Origin: ATX-6F1 sp943369485
GTDB taxonomy: Bacteria > Cyanobacteriota > Cyanobacteriia > PCC-6307 > Cyanobiaceae
DNA length: 64,000 nucleotides
Direction: 5' to 3'
NCBI GenBank assembly: GCA_943369485.1
Contig: CALRNH020000009.1
Span: forward strand, 1 to 64,000
A program made the position numbers and the translations under genes. This document shows, one piece after another, positions 44,092 through 52,977 of the stretch; the first letter of the stretch is position 1, and every line of letters starts with the position of its first letter. The notes below the pieces were generated by a model. It saw nothing but the letters and a program-made list of their open reading frames with translations. It made no database searches and was not told the DNA's origin.

Positions 44092-44619
44092 ATGGGCCGC
44101 ACGCTGGAGAGCAAGCAACAGATCGTCGAAGAGCTCAAAGGGCTCCTCGGTGAGGCCGATATGGCGCTGGTCCTTGATTACAAGGGCCTGACCATCAAGG
44201 AGATGTCTGATCTGCGGACCCGTCTGCAGGCCAGCAACGGCATTTGCAAGGTGACCAAAAACACCTTGATCCGCCGTGCCATCGATGGTGATGCCGCCTG
44301 GTCGGAACTCGATTCCCTGCTCACGGGCACCAATGCCTTCGTCCTGATCAAGGGCGATGTCGGCGGTGCCGTCAAGGCCGTTCAGTCCTTCCAGAAGGAC
44401 ACGAAGAAATCGGAAGTCAAAGGAGGCCTCTACGAGGGCAAACTCCTTTCCCAGTCCGATGTTCAGGCCATTGGTGAGCTGCCTTCCAAGGAGGCTCTGC
44501 TGGCACAGATCGCTGGTGCGATCAACGCCGTGGCCTCCAAGGTTGCACTGGGCATCAACGAGGTTCCGACCGGTCTTGCCCGGGCGCTGAAGGCGCACGC
44601 CGAATCCGGCGACAGCTGA
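44092..44619 (+). CDS. rplJ: Ribosomal protein L10
   Basis: A 175-residue protein from ATG 44092 (MGRTLESKQQIVEELKGLL). It anchors L7/L12 dimers to the ribosome stalk. Family features are ALVLDYKGLTIKEMSDLR, CKVTKNTLIRRAI and a C-terminal Ala-rich helix that binds L12. It is controlled by the upstream leader and followed 90 bases later by rplL. Confidence 0.97.
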   Translation: MGRTLESKQQIVEELKGLLGEADMALVLDYKGLTIKEMSDLRTRLQASNGICKVTKNTLIRRAIDGDAAWSELDSLLTGTNAFVLIKGDVGGAVKAVQSFQKDTKKSEVKGGLYEGKLLSQSDVQAIGELPSKEALLAQIAGAINAVASKVALGINEVPTGLARALKAHAESGDS

Positions 44620-44709
44620 ATCCAGGCTCCGGCTTTGCCGGGCCAGGCCGCCAAGAGTTCGACCGATCCCCCTGTTCCCCAACAGATCTGTTGCTGATCC
44701 CCCCTAACC

Positions 44710-45090
44710 ATGTCCCCAAAAACCGACACCATTCTCGAATCGCTCAAGGCGCTTTCCCTGCTGGAGGCTTCTGAGCTTGTCAAGCAGATTGAAGAGGCCT
44801 TCGGCGTCTCCGCGGCTCCGGCCGCCGGCGCTGTGGTGGTGGCCGCTGCCGCCGCCGCTGAGCCCGTCGAAGAGCAGACCGAATTCGACGTGATCCTCGA
44901 CAGCTTTGATGCTGCCGCCAAGATCAAGGTCCTCAAGGCCGTCCGCGAGGTCACCGGCCTGGGCCTGGGCGAAGCCAAGGCCCTGGTGGAAGCCGCTCCC
45001 ACCCCGATCAAGGAAGGCATCGCCAAGGGCGACGCCGAAACGATCAAGAAAGCCGTTGAAGAGGTCGGCGGCAAGGTCACCATCAAGTGA
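44710..45090 (+). CDS. rplL: Ribosomal protein L7/L12
   Basis: A 126-residue protein from ATG 44710. The N-terminal dimerisation helix (LKALSLLEASELVKQIEEAF), an Ala-rich hinge (AAPAAGAVVVAAAAAAEP) and the C-terminal factor-binding domain (FDVILDSFDAAAKIKVLKAV, then GLGLGEAKALVEAAP) are all present. It recruits elongation-factor GTPases. It ends the operon, with a terminator 50 bases downstream. Confidence 0.97.
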   Translation: MSPKTDTILESLKALSLLEASELVKQIEEAFGVSAAPAAGAVVVAAAAAAEPVEEQTEFDVILDSFDAAAKIKVLKAVREVTGLGLGEAKALVEAAPTPIKEGIAKGDAETIKKAVEEVGGKVTIK

Positions 45091-45139
45091 TCTGGCTCGG
45101 CGGGGGCCACACTCCCCGTTGGATCTTCTCCATGTCTCC

Positions 45140-45165
45140 GCCGGCCCCATCAGGCCGGCTTTTTT
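45140..45165 (+). terminator. Rho-independent terminator after rplL
   Basis: A perfect 7-bp stem GCCGGCC/GGCCGGC (45140-45146 with 45153-45159), loop CCATCA, followed by six T (45160-45165). It closes the ribosomal protein operon. Confidence 0.92.
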
Positions 45166-45403
45166 ATGGCCAACCGTTGCCAGCCCCGCCGCACCCCTTG
45201 CCAGGCAGGTCTTCAGGCACGCGGACAAAAAAAAGCCCCGCCGAAGGCAGGGCTCTGAGATTGGAACGATCCTGGGAGTCTTTCCTCGTTTCGACCCCGG
45301 GAGAGCGTTCCGCACTCCTCACACGCCCAGACCATACAGGGAGGGGATTGGGTGTCGATCAGGGAGCGGACGCTGTGGCAACTGTCCTCATCCCTGGAGG
45401 GAC
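45166..45403. other. Non-coding region between rplL and the DUF3747 gene
   Basis: With the terminators this is part of a 313-base gap (45091-45403). On the plus strand it carries ACTCCTCACAC (45314-45324), identical to the conserved core of the cyanobacterial small RNA Yfr1, preceded by a long imperfect hairpin (GGAACG 45263-45268 pairing with CGTTCC 45306-45311). No terminator follows the motif on that strand, so a real Yfr1 gene is doubtful. Confidence 0.4.
45227..45254 (-). terminator. Rho-independent terminator on minus strand after DUF3747 gene
   Basis: Read on the minus strand: AGCCCTGCC, loop TTC, GGCGGGGCT (9 bp with one G-T pair) and eight T. It lies 150 bases downstream of the DUF3747 stop and faces the rplL terminator, so the two operons are closed tail to tail. 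Confidence 0.88.
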
Positions 45404-46135
45404 TCACTCCCGGAAGGGGATCACCCGCAGGTTGATGGGACCACTGCCGTAGCCCGATCGGACCTCACTCCGCCCAAGGCCCATGGCCCCTCGTGCTCTT
45501 GGTTCAGCAGACTCCCCGCGGGCGAGGCTCAGGGGTGTGAGCGTCTCCGCAGACCTGGAGAGTTGGCTCAGGCTGCCGTCGCTGGCGAAGTAGATGTGGC
45601 TGAGGGTCTGGCCCCCGTAGACCCGGCGGCGCAGCTGCCAGCCGGGCTCCAGCGACATCGCCACGAAGCCGTCCCGGTCCCGGCGCTGCACCGAGCCACG
45701 GCCGAGCAGCAGATCCTCGCTGCTATCGGGGGAGGACCCGAGCAGCTGCAATTCCTGGCCCCGCTGGCGCAGCTGCAGCCGGTAGCGGTTCGCCAGGTCC
45801 ACCTCTTTCACCCGTAGGGAATAGCCGTTGCTGTCGATGTAGCGGCTGCAGATGCCTGAGTAGTCAAAGCGGGTCAGGGACGCGTCAATCAGACCATCCG
45901 GCCGCTGCTGCCAGCAGGAGGGGGAGGGCCGCAGTTGCTCCAGCACGATCAGGCTCCAGTCGGATCGGGCCACTGGTTTGGCCAGGATCACAAACCGGGA
46001 GGCCTCCACCGGCCGGCTTTCAAACAGATTGACGGCCCGGGCCGCCGGCAGGGGAGCCAGCGGCGAGAGGGCCAGCGCCGCTCCGCTGGCCAGCAGTGCT
46101 CCAAGGCCAAGGTCTGCGAGGTAGGTTCGCTGCAT
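45404..46135 (-). CDS. DUF3747 secreted protein
   Basis: A 243-residue protein from ATG 46135. A signal peptide is visible (LGLGALLASGAALALSPLA, cut near ARAV), then NLFESRPVEASRFVILAKPV and other segments of the cyanobacteria-specific DUF3747 family. A Cys pair (in SPSCWQQRP and YSGICSRYI) may form a disulfide. The function is unknown; a periplasmic or cell-surface location is likely. It is divergent from rnhA. Confidence 0.8.
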   Translation of the reverse strand: MQRTYLADLGLGALLASGAALALSPLAPLPAARAVNLFESRPVEASRFVILAKPVARSDWSLIVLEQLRPSPSCWQQRPDGLIDASLTRFDYSGICSRYIDSNGYSLRVKEVDLANRYRLQLRQRGQELQLLGSSPDSSEDLLLGRGSVQRRDRDGFVAMSLEPGWQLRRRVYGGQTLSHIYFASDGSLSQLSRSAETLTPLSLARGESAEPRARGAMGLGRSEVRSGYGSGPINLRVIPFRE

Positions 46136-46197
46136 GCGACGGATGCCCCTAGTCGAGATCGGACCTGCGTTCTACCGAACTTCCCCGCCCGAGCCCA

Positions 46198-46950
46198 GTG
46201 GCCACTGAGGCAGGGCGGGTTGTCACCGCCTCCTGTGACGGTGCCTGCAGCGGCAACCCTGGCCCTGGCGGCTGGGGCGCGTTGTTGCGCTTCGAAAACG
46301 GCACGGTGCGGGAGTACGGCGGTTGGGAGCCGGCCACCACCAACAACCGCATGGAGCTCACCGCGGCCCTGGCGTTGCTGAAGACCCTCGCCGATCTGCC
46401 CAGACACCCCGCGCTTGCGATCCGCACCGACAGCCGTTATCTGATCGACGGCTTCAGCAAGTGGATGGCCGGTTGGAAGCGCAAGGGCTGGCGCACCGCT
46501 TCCGGGGGCGCCGTGCTCAACCGCGAACTCTGGGAGGCCCTCGATCGGGCCCGCCTGGTGGATGTGCCCTTCGTTCACGTCAAGGGCCACAGCGGCGACC
46601 CTGACAACGACCGCTGCGACGCCATCGCCGTGGCCTTTGCCCGCGGCGGCCGGCCCGCCCTGGCCGGTTCGCTTCCAGCTGCCGAAGAAGGCCTCCCCGG
46701 AGCCACCGAGGACCTGCCCACCGATGACCTGGCTCCGGCGCCCTTGCAGGCGCTGCTCAGTCGGCTTGAGCTGGCCGATCGGCTGGCGCGGGGGGGCTAC
46801 GGCCTGAGCGCCGTGGAGCTGGCCCAGCTGGTGGAACAACCGCTGGCCAAGGTGCAGGACCGGCAGCTTTCCTGGCGCTGGCGCGATTGGCAGGTGCGGC
46901 CCCAGGCTGAAGGCCGGTGGCGGCTGGTGCGGGAGGTGGCCGATGGCTGA
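46198..46950 (+). CDS. rnhA: Ribonuclease HI with C-terminal extension
   Basis: A 250-residue protein with a GTG start. Residues 5-150 are RNase HI, which cuts RNA in RNA-DNA hybrids. The four acidic metal ligands are visible: Asp in SCDGACSGNPGPGG, Glu in NNRMELTA, Asp in RTDSRYLIDG and Asp in DNDRCDAIA. The following ~100 residues are an extension beyond the E. coli enzyme (155 residues); its end (VQDRQLSWRWRDWQVRPQAE) looks like a small folded unit of unknown role. The gene overlaps pyrD by 8 bases. Confidence 0.93.
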   Translation: MATEAGRVVTASCDGACSGNPGPGGWGALLRFENGTVREYGGWEPATTNNRMELTAALALLKTLADLPRHPALAIRTDSRYLIDGFSKWMAGWKRKGWRTASGGAVLNRELWEALDRARLVDVPFVHVKGHSGDPDNDRCDAIAVAFARGGRPALAGSLPAAEEGLPGATEDLPTDDLAPAPLQALLSRLELADRLARGGYGLSAVELAQLVEQPLAKVQDRQLSWRWRDWQVRPQAEGRWRLVREVADG

Positions 46951-48139
46951 ACGGACGCCACAGGACCAGACCCAGGGCAGTGCTGTCCGCGCCACCGATG
47001 CGCTCTACCGCCGCTGGGTGGGCCCGCTGCTGTCCCGCGATGGGGGCGCCGACGCTGAACAGTTGAGCGTGATCACCTTGACGGCCCTCGGCCAGGCGGC
47101 CCTGCGGCGCCACTGGCCGATCGTGGCCGGCAGTCTGGCGGGACTGGCGGCGGAGCTCCAGCGCCGCGATCCCCGGCTGGGGCAGACCCTGTTCGGCTGT
47201 CGCTTCGCCAACCCGGTGGGGCTGGCGGCCGGTTTCGACAAGAACGGGGTGGCAGCGGCGATCTGGCATGTTTTCGGTTTCGGCTTCGCCGAGTTGGGCA
47301 CCGTCACCTGGCAGGCCCAGGCCGGTAACCCCCGGCCCCGACTGTTCCGGCTGGCCGCCGAGCGGGCCGCCCTCAACCGCATGGGGTTCAACAACGTCGG
47401 AGCCGAGGCCGTGCGCCGCACGCTCGAACGCCAGCAGCTGCCCCCGGCGGGCCAGCGTCCAGCGGTGCTGGGGATCAACCTGGGCAAGTCCCGGGCCACC
47501 TCCCTGGAGCTGGCTCCCGATGATTACGCCTCCACCCTGGAGCTGCTGTCGCCCCTGGCGGACTACGCGGTGATCAACGTCAGTTCGCCAAACACCCCTG
47601 GGTTGCGGGAGCTTCAGGAGGAGGTGCAGCTGCGGCGCTTGGTCGAGCGGCTGCGCCGGTTGCCCGCCTGCCCGCCCCTGCTGGTGAAGATCGCTCCTGA
47701 TCTCGAGGATGACGCCATCGATGCCATCGCTCGCCTGGCCTACGAGGAGGGCCTGGCCGGAGTGATCGCGGTCAACACCAGCCTCAACCGGCTGGGCCTG
47801 GAGCAGCGGCGGCTCACCCAGAGCGGCCGCTGCCTGGCGGAGGAGGCGGGGGGGCTGAGCGGCGCCCCCCTGCGGGCTCGTGCCGTGGAGGTGATCCGGC
47901 GGCTGCGGGCCATGGCGGGTCCGTCGTTGCCACTGATCGGGGTGGGAGGCATCGATTCGGCAGAGTCCGCCTGGGAGCGCATCACCGCCGGCGCCTCCCT
48001 GGTGCAGCTTTACACAGGCTGGATTTACCAGGGGCCGGCGTTGGTTCCTGCGATTCTTGAGGGCCTATCGGCACAGCTTGATTGCCACGGATTCCGAGAG
48101 ATTGGTGAAGCGGTCGGCAGTGGGGTTCCCTGGCGCTGA
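46943..48139 (+). CDS. pyrD: Dihydroorotate dehydrogenase (quinone)
   Basis: A 398-residue class 2 enzyme of pyrimidine synthesis, using FMN and passing electrons to quinone at the membrane. An N-terminal helical extension comes before the barrel (FANPVGLAAGFDKNGVAAAI). The catalytic-serine motif NVSSPNTPGLRELQ marks class 2. Other FMN contacts are LVKIAPDL, AVNTSL and LIGVGGIDSAESAWERI. The start ATG overlaps the rnhA stop, so they are probably co-translated. Confidence 0.96.
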   Translation: MAERTPQDQTQGSAVRATDALYRRWVGPLLSRDGGADAEQLSVITLTALGQAALRRHWPIVAGSLAGLAAELQRRDPRLGQTLFGCRFANPVGLAAGFDKNGVAAAIWHVFGFGFAELGTVTWQAQAGNPRPRLFRLAAERAALNRMGFNNVGAEAVRRTLERQQLPPAGQRPAVLGINLGKSRATSLELAPDDYASTLELLSPLADYAVINVSSPNTPGLRELQEEVQLRRLVERLRRLPACPPLLVKIAPDLEDDAIDAIARLAYEEGLAGVIAVNTSLNRLGLEQRRLTQSGRCLAEEAGGLSGAPLRARAVEVIRRLRAMAGPSLPLIGVGGIDSAESAWERITAGASLVQLYTGWIYQGPALVPAILEGLSAQLDCHGFREIGEAVGSGVPWR

Positions 48140-48182
48140 ACTACCGGTACTCTTTGGAGAACTTTGACCGCCTTCGGTTTTG

Positions 48183-49172
48183 GTGCTCTCCGGTGTACAG
48201 AATCGCCTCAAGCCTCTGAAGGCTTGGCTCTTCCCTCCTCGTGTTCTCCTTGAGCTGGAGGATCGCTGGTTGACACTCTCAGCTTTCCCCTCCGGCAGCC
48301 AGCAGCGGCGAGCCACATTGCTGCAGCGTGTGCCGCTGCCCGCCGGTTCGATCGTGGCTGGTGAACCGCGCCGCACGGAGGCGATCGGCGATTTGATCGG
48401 TGATCTCTTGCTGGAACACGGTCTCAACGGATCGCGTGTGGTGGCCACGCTGCCCCACCAGGCCACCCAGTGGCGTCTTGTGCAATGGAGCACGCCGGGC
48501 TGGCCGGCGAATCCGGAGAAGGAACTGGAGGCACTCAATCCCGATCTTGGCTTGCCCTACCCCCTCACGGCCGCCTATGTGACGTTGTTGCCTCTGCCTC
48601 GCAGGACGTCCAGCGAGGCGGCCACCTCGCTGCTGGTGACCGTCCGCCGCGCCGCCATTCAGTCCTGGATCGACATCTTCTCCCTGGCAGGCGTTGAGTT
48701 GGATCGGTTGGAGCCGCCGCAGCTGAGCGAATGGCGGGCCCTTGAACCCTTGCTCAGTGAGCTGCCCAGTGGAGCCTTGTTTGTCCAGGTGGATCTCAAT
48801 GAGGGAGGCAGCCGCTTGGTTCTCTACCGCCATGGGGTGCCGGAGTTTGAGCAGGCGTTGCCGGCTGCGGGCCGTCCAGTCCAGGCGGACCTCAATCAGG
48901 AGTTGGTGCAGAAGGTCGAGGGCATTGTTCGTTACTGGCGTGAGCAGGATGCCACCGTGAGTTCCGTGCGGGTGGGGCTTGTGGGAACCTTCGCGGAGCG
49001 CCAGGATCTGTTCGATCTATTCAGTCGACCGGAGGGCTGGAGCGTGGAGCAGGTCGATGCGTACAGGCTGGGCTGGATCGATCGTCCGGCTGATGCTGCT
49101 GACAGCACTACGCCGACCGGTGGTCAGTTGCTGCGGGTGGCGGGTCTTCTGAATGAGGCACTCAACCCATGA
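48183..49172 (+). CDS. pilM: Type IV pilus assembly protein PilM
   Basis: About 329 residues from GTG 48183 (a TTG at 48180 is adjacent). Although divergent, it has the actin-like PilM/PilN/O order: LEDRWLTLSAFPSG near the start, phosphate loops and LVQKVEGIVRYWREQ-type helices. It should sit on the cytoplasmic side of the membrane and bind PilN. The identity rests mainly on the following pilN, pilO and pilQ, with ATGA overlaps. A TACTCT -10-like box at 48148 may start the operon. These pili drive motility, attachment and DNA uptake. Confidence 0.85.
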   Translation: MLSGVQNRLKPLKAWLFPPRVLLELEDRWLTLSAFPSGSQQRRATLLQRVPLPAGSIVAGEPRRTEAIGDLIGDLLLEHGLNGSRVVATLPHQATQWRLVQWSTPGWPANPEKELEALNPDLGLPYPLTAAYVTLLPLPRRTSSEAATSLLVTVRRAAIQSWIDIFSLAGVELDRLEPPQLSEWRALEPLLSELPSGALFVQVDLNEGGSRLVLYRHGVPEFEQALPAAGRPVQADLNQELVQKVEGIVRYWREQDATVSSVRVGLVGTFAERQDLFDLFSRPEGWSVEQVDAYRLGWIDRPADAADSTTPTGGQLLRVAGLLNEALNP

Positions 49173-49891
49173 CCCGATCTCCAGGTTCGATCGATCTGCT
49201 GCGCCAGCGTCGCATCGAACTGGGGCTCCCCGAGCATCCGGAGGGCCCCACCGATTCTTCCAGGTTGCTCCTGAAGGGGGGCCTTGTCGGGGTCGCCCTG
49301 GTGCTGGTTTCCTTACTTGTTTGGCTCGGATTCCGCTTCCGGCTGCAGGCCTTGGAAGCCGAGGCCACCCAGCTGGCCGACGTCCCGGGTCAGGTGAAGG
49401 CGCTGCAGGGCGAACTCCAGGCCTCGATCGACCGAACCGCGAAATTGAAGGCCCTTAACAAAAGACAGGCTGATGCCTTGGTGACGGTGCGTTCGGGCTC
49501 GGCGTTGCTCACCCAACTCTCCTTGATCACACCGGCGGGGATTCAACTTACCGATGGGGATGTCAATCACGATGGCAATAGCCTCACCCTCAAGGGCGTT
49601 GCGGCTGATCCGCAGGCCTTCAGGCGTATCAATGCCCTCCAACTTCAGCTTGCCAATGCGCCGATGTTTGAGGCCGGAACTGCCGAGGTCGTCAAGGTGA
49701 CCCGCGAAGCCAACAATCCCCCTTCCTTGGCTCCTCCTGGTGTTGCCCCATCGACCAAGGTCAACTTCGAGTTAAAGGTTCAATTCAGCCCAGAGGCTCG
49801 ATCAGCAAACATACCTGAACTAAAGCGTCTTGGTGCTGAGGGAATGGCCCAGCGCTTGATTCTTCTTCGCCGTGCGGGGGTAATGCCATGA
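49169..49891 (+). CDS. pilN: Type IV pilus assembly protein PilN
   Basis: A 240-residue inner-membrane protein whose ATG overlaps the pilM stop. It starts with a PilN-like cytoplasmic tail (SIDLLRQRRIELGL, which binds PilM), then one transmembrane helix (~35-52), a coiled coil (RLQALEAEATQLADVPGQVK) and a periplasmic ferredoxin-like domain (LTQLSLITPAGIQLTDGDV, then GVAADPQAFRRI). It forms the alignment complex with PilO. Confidence 0.87.
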   Translation: MTRSPGSIDLLRQRRIELGLPEHPEGPTDSSRLLLKGGLVGVALVLVSLLVWLGFRFRLQALEAEATQLADVPGQVKALQGELQASIDRTAKLKALNKRQADALVTVRSGSALLTQLSLITPAGIQLTDGDVNHDGNSLTLKGVAADPQAFRRINALQLQLANAPMFEAGTAEVVKVTREANNPPSLAPPGVAPSTKVNFELKVQFSPEARSANIPELKRLGAEGMAQRLILLRRAGVMP

Positions 49892-50625
49892 CCAATCTCC
49901 AGGCGCAAGCGCCGAGCACCAACCTCAAGGGCTTCTTGTCCCGTGACCGTTTACTGGTCGGGGTGCCTGCAGTGATTGGCGGTGTGATCGCCCTGGCTTT
50001 TGCAGGATTTGCGATTGTCCCAGTCTGGCAGCAGGTGGACAAGGTTCAGTCGCAAGTTAACGACCTTCGCGAGCAGCAGGCTACCCTTCCACTGTTGCGC
50101 AACCAATTGGCGGTGCAGCAAACCAATGAAACCGAGGCATCCAATCTAAGGGAAAAACTATTCGCTCTGATTGCTGGCAGCGGCAGCATGAACACCTTCC
50201 TGGCCCAGCTCAGTGCCGAAGGATTGCGCACAGGTGTTCAATTGGATGCTTATGAACCTCTTCTGGCAGTTGCTCCTCCTGCGACTCCTGCAGCTTCTGC
50301 GACTCCTGCAGCTCCTGCCAAGCCGGGGGTCACTCCGGTTGCCGAGGATCCGCTGTTGGCACCTGGTACACAGAAAACATCCGTGTTGATCGGGGCTAGG
50401 GGACGCTATCCGCAGGTGTTGGCTTTGCTTCGCAGGCTTGAAAGCCTTGGGCTGTTGGTGGTGCAAAAGGATCTTGTCCTCAGGCTAGAGGATGTCAAGC
50501 AAGGGCCGGCGCCTGCTCCCGGTTCGACCCTTGCCATCGCGCCACCACCTCCACGCACCGTTTTGAAGTTGAATGTGGCGCTTTATTCGAAGGCACCCCA
50601 GTCTCCTGGGGCGAAAAAGCCTTGA
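49888..50625 (+). CDS. pilO: Type IV pilus assembly protein PilO
   Basis: A 245-residue protein whose ATG overlaps the pilN stop. One transmembrane helix (~27-50: AVIGGVIALAFAGFAIVPVW), a coiled coil (QVDKVQSQVNDLREQQATL) and a periplasmic domain (RYPQVLALLRRLESLGLLVV). A Thr/Pro/Ala-rich insertion at ~129-147 is encoded by an 18-base tandem repeat. It pairs with PilN and links the inner membrane to PilQ. No pilP gene follows, as is usual in cyanobacteria. Confidence 0.86.
   Translation: MTNLQAQAPSTNLKGFLSRDRLLVGVPAVIGGVIALAFAGFAIVPVWQQVDKVQSQVNDLREQQATLPLLRNQLAVQQTNETEASNLREKLFALIAGSGSMNTFLAQLSAEGLRTGVQLDAYEPLLAVAPPATPAASATPAAPAKPGVTPVAEDPLLAPGTQKTSVLIGARGRYPQVLALLRRLESLGLLVVQKDLVLRLEDVKQGPAPAPGSTLAIAPPPPRTVLKLNVALYSKAPQSPGAKKP
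50281..50316 (+). repeat. 18-base tandem repeat in pilO
   Basis: Two near-identical copies of gcgactcctgcagcttct encode ATPAASATPAAP in a flexible linker. One unit could be gained or lost without a frameshift. Confidence 0.7.
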
Positions 50626-50640
50626 ATCATTTCTCTTGCG

Positions 50641-52962
50641 ATGGTACTCAAGTCATTTCAGCGTTACGATCCGCAGGTCATGGATGTTTTGAGGGTGGTG
50701 GTCACAGTGGGTAGTCAGCGCTTGTTCCTCTGGGCGGCAGCCACCGCCTTTCCTGTTCTCCAGCTGGTAGCCCCCAGTGGCTCTGCTCTGGCCCAGGCTG
50801 TGCCGCTTTCCGTTCAGTCCCAGCCGGCAGCCGAAGGCCTGGTGCTCAAGGCCCGGCGGCTGAGCGATTCAGTGGAAGTGCTGATTCAAGGCACTGGCCC
50901 GGCTCCGGTGCTGCAGCAGTCCAACAGCGGTGGAATCTGGTTCGGTCAATTGGCCACCAGCCAACCCTTGCGCTTGGGGGCGGGCTCCCAGCGTCTCGCC
51001 TTGCCTGAAGCGGGGATCGAATCGATCACCCTGCAGGGATCGGGGGGCAGCTACCAGATTCAGGTGAAACCGATGGGAGGGGCTCCCCTGGCCCGTCCGC
51101 TGGTGAGCGCCGATGGCCGCAACCTGATCCTCTCGTTCTCAGCCAATCCCCAGGCCACCACCATCACCGGACGGCTTGATCTGAACACCCCTGGGCGCGT
51201 GCCCCAAAGCGTGGTTGCCCCAACCCTGCAACCCCGGGCAGTGGCCCCGCCGCTAGGCGACATGGCAGTGGGCAGCATGGTTCTGCGGAACAGAAGTTTT
51301 GTCAATGTCAGTGGTCCCCGCGTTACCCTCACCCTCCGCAATGCACCGGCCAAGGATGCGTTGATGGCGCTGGCCCAGCTTGGAAACTACGGTTTTGTTT
51401 TTGTCGATTCTCAGCCCACCGGAGGGAGTTCTACGACCTCTTTGCTGCCGCCGATTTCGATAGCCTTCCGTAATGAAAGCTATCCGCGGGCATTCAATTC
51501 CATCCTTCTCGCGTCCGGACTGCAGGGCAAGCTTGAGGGGAGCATGATCTTTGCTGGCCCAAATGTGGCTTCAAAGACTTTTGGTTCCCAGATATCCAAG
51601 GTTTACCGGCTCAATCAAGCTTCTTCTGCCTCTGCGGCCAATTACCTGGCTAGCCTCGGGGCTACCGTCACCAAGGTGAGCACTGTCACGACGGCGGTTT
51701 CTCAAGGAGTTGACCAAGCGAATCAAGTAGCGGGCGGTTCTGCGACTCAACAAACCACAAGTTCAACCCAGCAGACCGTTGAATCCTTCGGAGCAGGAAG
51801 CGGACCTCTCCAGGGCCTCATTGGCACAACAGATTCTCGACTAGGTACGATAACCCTTATCGGCGATTCTTCATTGGTAGCCATCGCTGAAAATTATCTT
51901 CGTCAACTTGATCTGCGCCAGCGCCAGGTGGCCTTGTCAGTGAGGATTCTAGATGTCACACTTGATAATGATAATGAGACAAAAAATAGTTTTGCTTTCC
52001 GTTATGGCAATAACTTTATTGTCAATGATCAGGGCAAGCTAGTAGGAGCTTTTGGTCAGTTCTTGCCTCCGTTGGGTTCTCAATTTGATGTTATGACTGG
52101 AGGCGCTTCCAGCGCAAAGTCTCAGTTCATTAACGTAGGATCTGACACCACACGCGTTCTTGAGTCGGCCTTGAATCCTCAGCCGGCAAACCCTGGGAAT
52201 GCCTATCCGAGAAACAACTTTTTCGATTTTGTCCAAGCTTCTATTCAGTCGAGAAGCACAAAGGTTCTTGCTAGTCCTACTTTAATCCTAAGCGAGAACC
52301 AGGATGAAATTAAGGGTGGTGCTGAGGTGTCTGCGGCGTTGGCGGCGACCTCATCAGGATCGAGCAGTAGCAGTTCCAGTTCCAGTTCTTCGGGGCTGGC
52401 CGGTACCGTTGGTGGCGCATCGATTGGCCGTCCTCGTTCAAACGAGTCCTACCTGACAGTCGGCGAGCAGGTGATCACCAATTACACGGTTACGGCCGGT
52501 CAGAATGGTGCTCCTAACAGCTGTCAGCCCCAGCTATCCATTGCCGGACTCACTTTCGGTGCACGGGTTTCGAAGATTGATGACAATGGGTTCGTGACCT
52601 TCACGCTATCACCCCAGATTTCGGCCACAACTCGTCAGCAACAAGTTCCCCAATGCGGACCAATTGATATCTTGTCAATTCGACGTTTAGATACAGGAAG
52701 TTCCCGCGTCCGCGACGGCCAAACCCTTATCTTGACTGGCGTGATTTCTGATGTGGATGCTCAGATTGTCAACAAGTGGCCCATTCTTGGTGACATTCCA
52801 TTGATCGGGCAGTTCTTCCGCGGTACCAATGGTTCCCGACGTAAGCGAGAGCTTGTTATCCTTGTCACTCCGCGAATCATTAACGATGTTGAAGGAGGAA
52901 CCTATGGCTACGGATACTCACCATCCACCAATGATGCTCGTCAATTCGTTGGCTCTCAGTGA
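50641..52962 (+). CDS. pilQ: Type IV pilus secretin PilQ
   Basis: A 773-residue outer-membrane secretin. ATG 50641 is used; an in-frame ATG at 50680 would give a more typical signal peptide (cut near SALAQA). AMIN-like domain ~45-180, N0/STN-like domain ~215-320 (NAPAKDALMALAQLGNYGFV), a KH-like N1 region, and the secretin core ~420-760 ending in the classic LTGVISD, PILGDIPLIGQFF and RELVILVTPRII. A Ser-rich stretch (571-584) interrupts the core. From about 51390 the base composition becomes clearly AT-richer than upstream. Confidence 0.93.
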   Translation: MVLKSFQRYDPQVMDVLRVVVTVGSQRLFLWAAATAFPVLQLVAPSGSALAQAVPLSVQSQPAAEGLVLKARRLSDSVEVLIQGTGPAPVLQQSNSGGIWFGQLATSQPLRLGAGSQRLALPEAGIESITLQGSGGSYQIQVKPMGGAPLARPLVSADGRNLILSFSANPQATTITGRLDLNTPGRVPQSVVAPTLQPRAVAPPLGDMAVGSMVLRNRSFVNVSGPRVTLTLRNAPAKDALMALAQLGNYGFVFVDSQPTGGSSTTSLLPPISIAFRNESYPRAFNSILLASGLQGKLEGSMIFAGPNVASKTFGSQISKVYRLNQASSASAANYLASLGATVTKVSTVTTAVSQGVDQANQVAGGSATQQTTSSTQQTVESFGAGSGPLQGLIGTTDSRLGTITLIGDSSLVAIAENYLRQLDLRQRQVALSVRILDVTLDNDNETKNSFAFRYGNNFIVNDQGKLVGAFGQFLPPLGSQFDVMTGGASSAKSQFINVGSDTTRVLESALNPQPANPGNAYPRNNFFDFVQASIQSRSTKVLASPTLILSENQDEIKGGAEVSAALAATSSGSSSSSSSSSSSGLAGTVGGASIGRPRSNESYLTVGEQVITNYTVTAGQNGAPNSCQPQLSIAGLTFGARVSKIDDNGFVTFTLSPQISATTRQQQVPQCGPIDILSIRRLDTGSSRVRDGQTLILTGVISDVDAQIVNKWPILGDIPLIGQFFRGTNGSRRKRELVILVTPRIINDVEGGTYGYGYSPSTNDARQFVGSQ
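52351..52392 (+). repeat. Poly-serine low-complexity stretch in PilQ
   Basis: Fourteen codons, 13 of them Ser, partly made of agttcc tandem units. It falls in a loop of the secretin core (residues 571-584) and could vary in length by slippage. Confidence 0.75.
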
Positions 52963-52977
52963 TGAATGCAGAAGTTT

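Noticed and set aside
45166..45403. Annotation of a complete Yfr1 small RNA gene
   Set aside because: Only the core motif and a 5' hairpin are present; the 3' terminator hairpin is missing, so it is kept as a finding and not called as an RNA gene.
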